Both the position numbers and the translations under genes were made by a program. The notes under the pieces were generated by a model. The model was not told the origin of the DNA, made no database searches, and worked only from the letters and a program-made list of their open reading frames with translations. Below are positions 1 to 12,800 of a stretch of 64,000 nucleotides of DNA, one piece after another. Every line of letters begins with the position of its first letter. Position 1 is the stretch's first letter. This stretch comes from Stercorarius parasiticus (Eukaryota; Chordata; Aves; Charadriiformes; Stercorariidae): contig VWZL01000728.1 in NCBI GenBank assembly GCA_013396915.1, positions 1,997,894 through 2,061,893 on the forward strand. The letters run 5' to 3'.

Positions 1-599
1 AAAAAGGGAGGCTCATTTTGCCAAAAGATTTTTTTTTTGCCTGGCACTTTTTGGGGCGGTGCTGGCCCAGTGTGGTACAACTGGGAGTGGACCCATGGAT
101 ATTTTTCGCTCTGCACAGCCATCCCCTGAGCCTTTCCAGCCCAGACCGCCGTGTCTGCAGGTGCGATGAGGACAGGCCTGTGCTTGTTAGTGGCAGTGGA
201 CCTGTGCTCGGGATGGGCAGGCAAGGACCCCCCTCCCCCTACTGCCATGGCCAGCATCCCCAAGCCCCCCGCCATCACCCCCCACGTCACTCGCAGCTGC
301 TCCCTGGGACCTCCTCGTCACCCTTCCCACGGTGGATGGGACACACCCCGGCCCCCCTCGCCCCAGCCTGCGCTGCAGACGCACTCCCCCCAAAAATCAG
401 TAATTAATTGCATTATTTTAACCAAAGCTCTGGCTCCTTCAGCCAGCGTGGTGTGCCATGGCGCTGAGGCCAGCTGACAGAACTGTGGGGGCTCAGGCAT
501 GCGGGCGGTGCGGGGCCGGGTGTGCAGCCCCAGGGGTTTTGGCCGGAGCGATGCCAGGCCATGGGAGGAGATGTTTTGGGGGGTGTGGGGGGTGTCTGT
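1..599. other. Upstream flank, nothing recognised
   Basis: I see no exon of a neighbouring gene, RNA gene or clear repeat here. The stretch is moderately GC-rich, with C-rich runs around 225-380, and becomes strongly CpG-rich only after about 600. Open frames on both strands here look like composition effects. Confidence 0.5.
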
Positions 600-701
600 A
601 CGGCTGTTCCGCGGGTTAGCACATTGCCGCCGCTCCCTGCCGCCGCCGCTATGCGGCTGAGGGCCAGGCTGGCACACTCTCCCCGCTCCCTGCCGGCGGG
701 A

Positions 702-711
702 GGGGCGGGGC
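702..711 (+). promoter_or_regulatory. GC box (Sp1/KLF type)
   Basis: The sequence GGGGCGGGGC is a textbook Sp1/KLF site. It lies about 80 bases upstream of the exon 1 donor, within the expected core promoter. A reverse-oriented CCGCCCCGCC-like run follows near 734-746. Confidence 0.6.
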
Positions 712-718
712 GCGGGCG

Positions 719-728
719 GCGCCTGCGC
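719..728 (+). promoter_or_regulatory. NRF-1 binding site
   Basis: GCGCCTGCGC matches the NRF-1 consensus GCGCMTGCGC exactly. It lies just 3' of the GC box and some 60 bases upstream of the exon 1 donor. NRF-1 sites usually sit close to the transcription start of TATA-less CpG-island promoters, so this helps place the start near 720-760. Function is inferred. Confidence 0.6.
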
Positions 729-734
729 AGTGCC

Positions 735-789
735 ACCGCCCCGCCGCTGCGGCAGTCGTGCGGGGTAGTTCTTCCGAGCGCGGCAGGAG
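735..789 (+). other. NT5C2: NT5C2 exon 1 (non-coding 5' UTR; 5' end estimated)
   Basis: The 3' border is clear: GGCAGGAG|GTGAGA is a good donor with the intron starting at 790. The next plausible splice acceptor leading to the conserved start codon is at 21251. The 5' end is a guess from the NRF-1/GC-box positions. The true transcription start may lie upstream; if it were above 651 the leader would contain an ATG at 651. No coding content is claimed. Confidence 0.6.
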
Positions 790-862
790 GTGAGAGCGGC
801 CCGGGCGCGCGGGGGCAGTGCGCGCGTGCGGGTGCGGGTGCGCGTGCGCGCGGCGGCGACCG

Positions 863-870
863 TTGGCGGG
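863..870 (+). promoter_or_regulatory. E2F-like site in the start of intron 1
   Basis: TTGGCGGG matches the E2F core and lies in the CpG island about 75 bases after the exon 1 donor. It is a short match in very GC-rich sequence, so chance is a real possibility. Confidence 0.25.
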
Positions 871-3800
871 GAACCGTTTGGGGGTGCGGGGGAGCGTCCC
901 CTCCCCGCTCCCCTCAGGCGCACAGCCCGGGAAGAGGGGGTAGGGGGTGTCGGTGTCGCGGCCCGGGGCTGAAGAGGGGAGGGGCAGCGAGTGGAGCCCG
1001 GGTGGCCGCCGCCGGCGCTTCCCCTTCTGCCGGTGAGGGGATCCCCGCGGCGGCAGCGCCCGCCGGCTCTGCCGCTTCCCCGGGGCCTGGTTGGCCCCCT
1101 GCCCTGACCGGCCGCTGTGCCCCGGGAGCCCCTGATGCCTCCCCACCCCGTCCCAAGCGGGGCGGCCGCCAGGTTACCTCAGCCCACCCCGCACGGGCCC
1201 CCTCTGAGGAGAAGGAGTCCTCGGGAAGGCGTTTCGGAGGTTTGGGGCCAGCACCCGCTCTATTCGTTTCCGCCTTCCGCCCCACGTGGACCGGAGGGGT
1301 CCCGGCGGCATCTTCCAGCTCGCAGCTTCCCTCCGGGGTAGCCGCCACCCGGGCTGGGGAGGTGGGTAGGGGCGATCCTCTTCGCTGAGGAAAGAAAGGC
1401 TGACGCCGGTGCTGGGCAGAACGGTTCCCGGACAGCCTTGCATCAGGGCGAGGGTTCATTGTCACTGCTCTGTTTTCGTTTGAGTTGCTTTTGGCAATCC
1501 CGCTATATCAGGCTTGACTGATAACCTAAAGAGAGGAGCGAGGCATCAGATAAATAAATAAAAAAAACCCAATGCAAAACTGCTTTGCTCACATTTTGCT
1601 TATGTTTGTTGGGTTTTTTTTTAATTCCTCCGTTTGTGCCAAAAATAATGTTGCAAAATGTGTGGCGGAAACAAACCTTCATTGGTTTCTGATAGACTAG
1701 ATGACTTAATAGGGCAGTACTGTTTCTTGTAGCACAGGCAGTTTTAAAAATTCCTGGAACCGCTGAGATTATGAAACCCTTAAGTTTATTCCCTTGCTAG
1801 TGTTTCTAAAGGCTGCCAAGCTGGATACTGAGGATCCTCTCTGGCATGGTCTTGAGAACATTCCTCCTCAGGCATAATCACTTATGGTTTAAAAGATTTT
1901 TTTTTTTAGCTCTGGAAGATTTACCATTTAAACCTCAAAGATTGCAAAATGCCTTCTAAGTAGTCACTTAGAAATGTCCCCCTCTTACCTATCCACATGG
2001 TCCCGGTTGTCCTTTTAGAATAACATCTTGTCACTGGCTGAAAAATATTGTATTGATCCATATACTTATTTGTCACTTGTGAATAAATTGAAAATATGAA
2101 GATTTTCAGGTCCTTCTGGGTGCTACGTGGTTTTATTGAAAACCAGAAACAAAAATCAAAACTACATTTTGATCTTTGGTTCACGTGCTGAATTTGTAGT
2201 TCTGGCAGTGAGGAAAAACCCTGGTGTTTCACTTGCAAACCAGTCAGCTCAGCGCTGGAAGTCTGTCACAGTCCTTGTCAGCCCCTGTCAACCTAAACAT
2301 ATTTTAGAGTAGAACTGCTATTTAAAATAATCTATTGCCATTAGTCTGGAGTCCAAAAAGATCATTCAGGAGCTTGCTGGTTTGATTAACAGCAGTTGGA
2401 GTTTGTTCAAGCATAGACGTAGTTTCATTATATAGTACAATACAACCTTTACTCTGTATAGTGTCATTCAAACAAATTGTATGGCAAAATGCACCACCGA
2501 ATTACATTTAAAGTGCTCCATTGAACTAAGTACAATTGCAGAGATAAATGGGGAGAAAAATTCTAAGAATGGGAGAAATGTTTTCAGCTGAGGTTTGAAA
2601 TTAACAGCCTGTTAGTATATTTGCATTGGTAGCATTAGTGTTATACGCTGTTTCTAGGATATACGCTAGCAAAAATCAGACGCCAGCCAAAATTTTCCCA
2701 GGCAAATTTCCAGTTTGTAGGCCATTTTTAATAATAATAATGATAATAAACCCCCCTTGAATTGTTACTCCGTGTCATGTTTGATTCCTAATACAGCTTG
2801 AATTGAAAGTTAATAGACCCTTCCTAAAATCACTAGAAATATTTATCCTAGACTTTTTTTTTCAACTTCCAGGGGAATGTTTGTTTTTGAAAGAACAGAA
2901 ACTTTAGTTTGGTGTTTACTGGTAAACACTGCGGTGTTCTACTCTTCAGGAAACATTGAAAGGAGTGTTTTATTTTCTTTAGAAATATACAAGTTTATTA
3001 TTTTTGTGTCTAAAGTAAAAGGGAAGCAAGCTATTAAAATCTGATGTTTAACTGATGCTTACTGAAAAAGCAGATAGGTTTATTTGCTCACATCATTCCT
3101 GTTATTTGCAGTTCAGCTTAGTAAAATAATGCTTCAGTTAAAAACTGATAGATGGGTGGTTAGCTTGCAGCATGAGCTGTTATCTAGGGATAGCCCTGGG
3201 CCGGCTGCAGAATAGGTGCTCCAGGACAAACCAAGATGATTTGCAACCTTTGAATCCTACTGGAATTGCAGATACCGACTCTCAAGGAGGTGCAGGAAGA
3301 AGAGCTGACTGCAGCCCTGCCGTGGAAGTCTTGGGCAAGAGACAAAAGTGGAGTCATGCAGTCGCAATCAGCGAACCCATTCTTATGTGGGAATTTGAAA
3401 TTAGGGAGTGCTGTGGGATCTGGGTGGTTCGGTACCACGCACCCTGCCATTGCTTGGCTGCTGGTGAAAATCCTACAGAGGTCTGTAATGACCCAAAGTA
3501 ACGTTACCATCTAGAAGCTGCTTGGCCTGGGGAAGGTGGATTAATGGTCTCCAGCCAGGCTGCAGTGGAAAGTTGTCATAGGAACTGGCTTGCTGTTTGG
3601 CATGGCCATGCCTTGTCTTCACTCCTTTAAAAGAACACCTCAGTAACTAATCGCCTCAGGATAAGAAATACTTGTAATGCCATCCAGCGTAAACCATGAA
3701 GAGAGCAAGGCACTTCAGCTCTACCCCAAGGGAAACTGAGGACAGAGGTGCATGTCAGCAGAGGACAGCCTGAGTGATGTACCTTGGGATGAGTTCGCAG

Positions 3801-6800
3801 TGCCTGCTCTATGCCGTGTCCTTGCCTCGGGGTGGCTCACGAACGCTGGGTGTCCTGATATAAAACAGCTGTGGCTTTTTTAGCAGTGAGAATAATAGGA
3901 CGGAAAACTGAACAGAATGTGCCTGGGAGAGGAAGCCTTGTCTTGCTCTTTGGGATGTGTTTGGGATGAGATTTGTTACCAAGTCAGTGCATGGGAGTTC
4001 TTCACTTATTGTCTGTACTGTGTCTACTTTTTAAATTTTATTTATAGTGTCAGCAGCACAAATACCATTTGAAATTATATTCGAAATGGCCATGATCTGA
4101 GTCTCCGAAAGTTGGCTATTCTGTGCTGAAGCATATTTTATTCTTTGAGCATCTCCAAAGTGCACATTCATATAAATATTTCCTATTGTAGAATGTCTGT
4201 TTTGTGCTACTAAAGAAATTATTATTATGTGTCATGGTTATGATGCTTGTAGCAATGAGCTGTATTTTGCTTTTTGATCATTATGACTCCTTAACTGGAA
4301 TGGTTCCTAAAACCTTGGACTGTGTACTCTGCATAGAGAGAGCATGTATAACATGAGTCTGCTTTCTTAATGCAACCACAGAGAGAATCCAGCATGTACA
4401 ACAAATAGAACTTAACGTACAGTAAATAGGCCTTAAGCAACATCTGGAAAAAGTTGCACAGGTATTTAAGGTAGTCACTGTAAACAATTGATAATCTAAA
4501 CCCGCCTACATAAGTCTTATGCATGTGTTTGCAGGGCTAAAAAGGTGCTTGGGAGACCTGCCTGTATGAAGCTATATTAGGAGAAATAAATTTTTTTATA
4601 TGACAGCATGAGATCAAGAAGGAAGCCTGAGTAATACAGCCTGAAAAACGACACAACAGCCTGTGTCGAATCTTACTACTACCTGAACGTGTAACGGTGC
4701 GTGCACCTTATTGTAAGGTCAAAAACAGGTTTGCTCTTACTTCCTGGTAAGCCTGGGGACAGCTGCGTTCCCAAACGTAGGAGTAGTGGATGGCTTCGTG
4801 CCAGCCCTCTCAGTCCTGTCACTTTTTCAAGTCTGGTACAGGATGGTGGAGGCTAAACTTGTGTCCTGCTGGTGTCCTTCGCTTATCATCCTCTGGGCAT
4901 GAATACCTGCTGAGGGATTTACCAGCACAGCCAGCCCTTTTTTGGTAGTTTCATAGAGATAAAGTTCTGACTAAACTGGGGAGGTTGGAAACTCCACTGC
5001 GACTATCTGCGTGCTACCTTCTCTTACCATGTAAGCAAGAAAACAAGTGGGTTTTTACCCCGTGCATCATACCAGCTAAAACTGCTCTAAAATCTGCAAA
5101 GGTGTGAGTCCATTAAATGTGGAGAGCAGGAATCGCAGTAATTAGATACCTATAGAAATGGTGCTAGGACATGAGCAACTTGTTGGTTTCTCTTTTGAAA
5201 TTAAAGGATGTGTGGGCACAGCTTCTGTAGGTGGATGGAAGAAGAAAAGGAGACCCAAGGAGATCTGATTCTTTGATGTTTGAAGGTGGCTCCAAAGTAA
5301 AGTAAGTTAGTAGAAACAAATGTCTGGGAACAACGTGCTCTAGTACTCTTGTGTTGTACCCGTCTTGTTAATAAGGAGGAGACAGTTTTGGTCTCCAAAA
5401 CTACCATTCTGGCTCTTTTCACCACAAGGGATTTATTTAAAAACAAAGGTTCCTTGAAGTCATTATGCAGTCCAAATTTAGCTTAATTTAGTTATAGAGT
5501 ATTCACAGCTCCCAGCTGCCTTCCAGATATTTTCAAACAAAGACTTACTATTTTGCATATATGCTTGCTACAAGATTATCATTTAACCTTACTTGGCACA
5601 ATTGGTGCCGAGGAATGGGTAAAACAGAGATTTCCTGTATGGGTTTCTGCAGGAGGCTCTAAAGCAGAGTGGTTTTCCACTGTTTACTTAAGAGCAGGCC
5701 TTTGGATTAGCTGGCTTTGACCCAGGCCTTGTAGTTCTCCCTGTTAACATTGGCGTAATACATAAAACACTTAAGATATGTTCTTGCTAGATTTTCAGGA
5801 AGCAAATTCTCGCTGAACCCTCCAGGAAGGTACACTTCCCCAATATACTTTCCAACTGGGGTGGCCCAGCTTTGGCAGTTGTGGTGGCCGGATCTGGATT
5901 GTGGGACCTTCTGGGTGGGTTGTCCCTTTCTTGTGTGAGCTGCTGCCTTTCCCCTGGCAGCAGCTGCTGCCTGCACCGCTGCGATAGCAACTGCTGCATC
6001 CCAGCTGTGTACCCTGGGTTCAGGAGGAAGCATTTAGCTGTTCAGGCAGTGTTTGCTGCTAAAATCAGTATTCCTTATCTCCTTTGGAGAATGGTAGCTG
6101 TGGGTGGGAATCAACTCGTATTTTACTAGTTGGATCGTGCTTCTCTTGGTATTTGCATCAAATGTAGTCCATCTGGCCATGGCGTATAACAGGAGAAACT
6201 TTCTAATAGGCTTCTAAAATAACCTAGGAAAGAAGGTAAATTCAAAAGAGAGAAGGCTGATGGTTTAGCATAAAGCATACTAAAATCTCTAGACCAGCTG
6301 AATACAGATGGTGTTTGGGTTGATTCAGTTGGTGATGGGCATGCACAGCGAATGATTAGGAACATGGGGTCAGAGAAGAGCATGTGAATGTTCTGCCCAC
6401 AGAAACACGAAGAGGTGCTGAGATTTATGCCGGTGCTTTGTAACCACAACACAGCAATTACCAATAAAAACATCTAAGAGTAACTGCTAGTAAACATCAG
6501 GCTGCTTAGGTAATTTTGCAAGTCAATAAGTAAAGCCAGTTGCAATTAAAAATAAATAATCTTTTTAGATGTTGATTTCCTTTGCTTTCTCCATATGAGA
6601 TACCTTTTCTTTTTCCCCAAAAAAGAAGAGCTGAACGTATTGGCAAAGGTATTTCAGGTGTTTCTTTCTGATCTTTTCAAGTCACCTTTTTGGATATTAC
6701 AAAGCAATTCGATTTCAAGACTATGCAAAGACATATATGTCCTTTGAAATCAGAAGAAAGGGCTGCAAGATTTGGGCCCGAGTGTCCTGGTTAAATTATG

Positions 6801-9800
6801 TTGTTTCTGACATCCTATGCAGTATTCACTCACACTTTTTAACAACAGATACCCATAATAGCTGCATAATTGTTTCTTTTTCGTTGCTTGTTCAGTTCCA
6901 CTTTTATATTATTATTCTCTGTGTATGCTTTTAGGTCAGGATGAGTTCATTCCCTAAAGAAAAAACTTGATCAGTTGAACATAAATTGCAGGTGCTCTGA
7001 GCACCATTTAGCTTGAGGCTGACCCTGGAAACTGCTCTTCCAGTTCAGTTTCTGTAGCTTTCCCATCGTTGAATACAAGTGGCTGAGTGAAGCTGGAAAG
7101 AGGAATTTAACATAGAAGCAAGCCAGACTGGTAAATTATCTGTTAGTTCTGCTGTCTGGAAACTGAGGCAGGAGTCAGATTTCATTTTCTGCTTCTCGTT
7201 GCAAGCATCAGTCAGTTGGTGCACCAGTGATGAAGGGCAGGTCGGCAAGGCAATGCCTGTTTTGAGTCTTTCAGTGTTTTGGGATGCTGCATTTCCACAT
7301 TGTTTTCCTTTGTTAAAAAAAGGAAAATAAAACATTGCCTACAGGGAAGTACAAACACATGAAAAGGGTCTCTCTGAAGGGAGAACTGGTCAGCGGACTT
7401 TTTCCACCTGTAATCAAAAGCAGCTGACAGGGATGGATAGAGCTCTGCTAGGGAAAAATTATAAAAATGAGCATTTTCTACCTAAAGCTGTGAGTGCTTC
7501 AAGTAGTTAGACACAAAACCCATCTTCTCTATTCTTCAGAATGCTCGTGCTACACAAATGTGTTGCTGCTAAGCAGTGACTAGCATACCAGACGATCTTC
7601 TGCTAAGTCCTTTTTAGTTAATAATATGAGTTTAGTCTCTAGAAGGCGTTAGCTTGCCTGTACCATTAACCACTTGGTGACTGCAAACATCCTGAGTGGA
7701 ACGTGTCTCACACATGTTCTGGCATTTATTAGTATCCTCCTTATAGTGGTGTTGAAATGGGATGATTTTATAGAGAGTGAGTATGTTAAAAAATGTCAGT
7801 GCTGAAATTGTCAGCAGATGTGTGTGATATTTTATGAGCAAATTTTACACAAATTGGAAAGAGCTTTACTTGCTGCGATCTGAGATGAAATATCCATCTG
7901 TAGCCTTCAATAATTTGGGGACTTTGTCACTTCTGATGCAGGGAAATAACACTGGCCTTTCTAAGAGTTTGTTAAAAACACATTTATAATCTAACCTTTC
8001 CTATTTTTTTTCACATGATAATAGGCTAGGTAGGTTCTTAACCTCTTCTTTTACGTGTATTGTAACTTCTCTTGTAATATTGCACTGGCGGTTTTATGAG
8101 CCAAGGCCAAAAAACCCTGCTTGCTAAACTTGAGCAATCAGGAGGGAACAGATGATGAAAAACTAACAATCTTTTACTCATCTACCACTCGTTTTTCTTC
8201 ACAGACATGTAGTGAGTAGATATTAACAAAGACAGCAGTAAAAAGCACTTTCAGTCCTAATAAATCGATGTGCGCTGGTTGGGTCAGGAACAAATATTGG
8301 AAAGGTTATGACATGTAGAGAACTGTCTTCCCGTGTTGTGACACTGAAAGGCAGGCTGGAATTTTTTTCAATTGCTGTTTTGAAAGCCATTAGAAGGAGG
8401 CATTTCTGTGTCTGCACAGGAGGCTTTGTGCTGGCTTAGCGCATCGTCAGCTTTTTTCCTACCATCTACAGTAGGTCAGGTAATGTGCTGAAAAAGAAGT
8501 CCTTCTCAGTGTATCAGGGCTGTTGTACTACTCTGCTTGGGACAGACAATTTTAAAGGTGTCTCAGAACCCAGGAAATTCAAGTTGTTGGCTCATCTGCA
8601 GCAGGAGCACAAGACTGCCCTGTTGAATGAGTCTTCAACTATACACCGACAAGATACTTGAGAAGTCCTGGCCAGAGGGAAGGTTCACTGTTAGCAGCTC
8701 CTGGTGCTGATTTTGGGATAACAGGGACCTGCTGACGATGGCTTCTTAGTTGTTTGTTAATGTTCTCTCACCCTTCAGGCTCACAGGTTTCTTCCAGGTC
8801 ACAGCTGATGGAGTACGTCTGTCACTTCATCCGTGTTCCCTCTGAGCACCCTCTATGCTGAGACAAGTACAGAGAGTGCACTCTGTGTGTCCTCTTCAGC
8901 TCCTGCCAGAGAATAGTCCCCTGTGTCAGCAGGACTGATTTAACCTATTAAGAATGGTGGGCTGAAGGGGCCATGGAAAGATGACTTTGTTTTCCTCAAA
9001 TGAACTTGGTGGTTTGTGTTTTGCTTGGGTGGGGTAGTAAAAAGTTTCCGAAGAAAATAAGTTGATACAGTTGGAAAACAGTATAATGTAGGCCCTTGGT
9101 ATCACTTGATAAAGCTGAGACAGTTAGGTTATCAAAGAGAAACAAGAGACTTAGCAGAAGTTCAAAGTCACCATAGATGTTCCATTATTTTACTGATGAA
9201 TTATGTTGGATAGGTTGCCTAACAAATACCGCATGAATTAGCAGTCTTTTGGAACAGCATGGGAATACTGCAGGGAAAGTATTTGTAAAATTAATTTACT
9301 TGTAGAGTTTCCTGCAGTGGTGCCTTGGTACTACACATCTTGCAAGATTAAATGAGATTTGGGGGCTGATAACACTTAGGTGGGGACACCATTGTGCCCT
9401 AAGGACAGACTTGTAATTTCATTTGTAATCAGGCAGACTATAATTACTACGTTTGCCTCTGATAAAAAAAAACAGGTCAGAAAAGGAATGAATTGTGCTC
9501 TGTATGTGGAGGGGAACTCACACTGTAAGAGCACTTCCAGACACCTACAGACTTCACGTTCCCTGATTTTTCATCTTTGTGCTTGCTCAGTTCGTAGGTC
9601 TGTGTGGCTTGCTTCTCATCGGCCAGGAGCTGCTCTGTGGAACTGCTCGCTAAGAACAGAGTGCAGGAAAGGTTTTGGGTATGCGCCTTTCTAATCTCCA
9701 TGATGAGTGATAAGTACATGTCCAACCTCTGGTTTGGGGAGAAAGAAGCTTTCTGCGTTGCTCAGGTGAGGGGCACCTGTGGAGGAGAGAGTTGTACTTC

Positions 9801-12800
9801 TGGCCTTTGTGAGCATTTCAGGAGAGTGTTACAGCCAGCCCAGGAGCAATTTTCATGAGCTGAGCCTGGATGCAGAAGACTCTTGCTGTTCTCGCGTGAA
9901 AGGCTAGATCAGCCTCAGGGAAGGCTTCTTGGAAGAGAGATGGGTAACCATTATTAAGGACAAGAGTAGGAAGCCCATGAAATCTGTAGTGTGCATATGG
10001 AGCCCTATATGTTAGGGTAACTGAGAATCAAGATTCTCTTTACTAAATGATCCCTGTATTTATCTTCCTAGTGCACTTGATAGCTGAGGAGTATCATTAT
10101 TTTATCTTGTTTGTGTTTTGTGGACAAACAGCAACTTGAAAACTGGCTGAGTTTTGCATATGAAGTCTGTAGCCTTGCTAGGTATTAAAGCTTTCTCTCC
10201 TTTGCCAGGCTTAGTTCCATAGTCCTCAGCTCATCCTTCTTTTGGAAAGATGGGTTTATTTGTCAATGATCTGCCTGTTATTGGTGGGTAAGGTCTCAAA
10301 AGGAAGAGAGACCAAGTTACTATATGAGCATTTGCTAAGCTTTTTCCTTAAAGGAGGTGGGAGGAGAAGGCAATGGCCCTGGGGAAGAAAACTCTTAACA
10401 GGAAAAAAAAGTTATCACTGGTTTTGACAGAGCAGCTCTGAGAATTGCCAGATCGTCTTCAGCTGTTGATCTCAGTATTTATTTTCAGTAACTTTTTTTA
10501 TGAGGGAGGAGCCAGTGTTCCCCAGTTCAAGTATGCCAGCTTCTTTACTCAGCAGCACGTCCCTTGGCAAGTGTTGTGTCCAGAGCCCTGGGACTCAGGC
10601 TGACCAGCCAGCTGGCTGTCTGCAGCTGGGCTGAGCAGGGACCTCTTTCAGCCAAGGCTGGAGGGACATGTGAAGTCATGTTTCCAGCCTGTGGAGTTGT
10701 TTCAGATGCTGATTCTGCTGCCACATCTGTTTATGTAGCCCATAAACACGTAGAGAGGGCCCATCCAGAATGGAAGAGGGTGTCTTTAAAGAAGTGTCTT
10801 TAAAAAATCATCCTTATTCTTCTGTTTACTTTCAAAGATTAGAAAAAAGACAGAATAATCTTTCAGTATCTTTGCTTTTTCTATAAAATATTAATGAAGC
10901 AGGGACCATGATCTTCAGAGACAAGAGGGTTTTGTTACCAGTCAGTGAGGAAAGCCAATAAAAATGTCCTCCCTCACCTTCAGTGTTTAGAAGATAAAGA
11001 GGACTTTTGGCTGTTTGTGTTATCCAAGCTGTCTCAGTTGCATGCTTTTGGAATCACTGTGCTACTGATCGGAATTGTGCATCTCAAATACTTTGTCGGT
11101 TGCTACTGCGCTTCTGGAAAGGCCCATTAAGTCTGTATTTGCTTCCTGAAACACAGTGGAATCTAATGAAAAGCGTCATTGTTTTGAAACACCGTGATCT
11201 GCTGCCAAAAGAGCTACTGTTGTATAATCCTTAATAGCAGATTACAGTGGCAGTTATTCCTTGGTTTGAAATCGGTATGTGGAAGGATGGCTTTCCAGTT
11301 CTGTCTCCGGGGATGGCACGTCTCATCTTGTTCTCTCTCTTTGGGAACTGTTAACTCACACAGAGGTGTTCAGCTGTCCTGAGTTGGTAATAGATCCTCG
11401 CACAGGTTTGAACACCAAGAGTGTTACTTAGAGGTAACAAGCTGAAGGGGACAGAGGAGACCATCAGTCTCCTTTGAGAAGGGAGAGCAACACTCTGGCT
11501 GCTGAGTAGCCAGGGGTTATATCTGTCACTTCTTGCCAGCAAGATTGTTACTAAAGATGCTTCAGATTGTTCTGATATAAAAGAGCAGAGTCAGAATAGA
11601 AAAGTTTATCTTTACTTTCCTTTCTGATTTGCAGAATTCAGCGTGTTCACTTCCATGATGACATTTCTGCCTTTTGTGCTGTTTATGTTAACCTGCAGCT
11701 CGGCTAGCATGCTGTCATGCTTCATCTTTTTAGCAATATACCAGTATTTGCAGGTATCAGTCAATTCCTGCAGGTATTCCTGTTGTGGTGAGTATTTGCA
11801 TCAAAGCTTGCCTCCCAATTTTCAGCTAAAGCAAATACATAGGAACTCTTAAATATTTTCTTTAGGGTAGACTGTATTACAGCAGAGGGATCAAATTAAT
11901 GTCTAGTTTTTAGTCTTTTGAGACCCTCCGCAACCAGAGCAGTTGCTTACAGGAAAACAGCATGAGTAAAATATTTGAATTATCTTACGTGTTTCTTACT
12001 GGAATTTAATAGCTGGAAACAAAAAGCAGTGAGAATATCTTCTTAGCCAGGTCCATGCTTGCTATTGGCAGGCGCTCAGTTGGACATCAGTTTGGGAACC
12101 TCCGCAGCAGAGGCTGCTGCAGGCAGCTGAAGACCGTTTCCCAAGGAAGCAAGTTTCCCAGGGCCGTTGGGGTGCACAGTTCATGCCCGTGGTGGCTCAG
12201 AAGAGCCTTTGTTTGGCCATTCACCTTCTCCCCAGGTGAAACTTCTCTCTGGAGGTTTCTTTGCGATTTTGCTTGTGCCTCAGCCTTTTATTCACTGATA
12301 CATTGATTTATAAGGTGAGAAACAGTCACCTGAGGTATGATACTCAGTTTGACTGACCCGCTGTGTGACTTTTCTGCATTATTAATTCTTGACTCTATGA
12401 AAAAAAGGCTGATTTAAACATCACCCCCTTCCCCTTCATTTAGAGCCCTCTGGTGATGGAAAAACTGCTTTGGAAATTTGTTGTTTCATAATGAACTGTC
12501 CTTTCTGTTAATATTTTTTGTGTGGATTTATTTAATTCCCAGTCATGGGCTCTTGTTCTATCTTTGCTAGACTGAGAGCCCTCCACAGTCATGCTGCTTT
12601 CCTGTGCATAAATGCTTCTAGACTACTTTCAAATCACATGCAGAGCTGCTCTCTGTAATTTGGCAATCTTCCACTCCAGCCTTACTCTTTCACAGCTTTA
12701 TTCCTTCCTCAATATAATCAGTATCGTTCTTGAATGGGGACAGCTGGCTGAAGACACTTTTCCAGCGGTGCTTGTAGCAGTGACAGATAGGCAGATGGAG

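Larger units (their letters stand above)
600..1390 (+). promoter_or_regulatory. NT5C2: CpG-island promoter of NT5C2
   Basis: This stretch is very rich in G, C and CpG dinucleotides compared with the AT-rich DNA that starts around 1440. It contains a GC box, an NRF-1 palindrome and the donor site of the non-coding first exon. I see no TATA box at a suitable position. That fits a TATA-less housekeeping promoter with dispersed starts, expected for a broadly expressed purine-metabolism enzyme. The edges are estimated by eye. Whether it also fires leftwards cannot be told from this window. Confidence 0.85.

Noticed and set aside
318..1465. Long open frames on both strands across the CpG island (up to 288 codons).
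   Set aside because: GC-rich DNA lacks stop codons by composition. The peptides are low-complexity Pro/Ala/Gly/Arg and cross the exon 1 donor.
5707..6033. 108-codon minus-strand frame with a protein-like second half.
   Set aside because: An in-frame stop directly precedes the ATG, the first half is an Ala-rich translation of a CAG/CTG-like stretch, and I cannot match the rest to any family. It remains a chance ORF unless a search shows otherwise.
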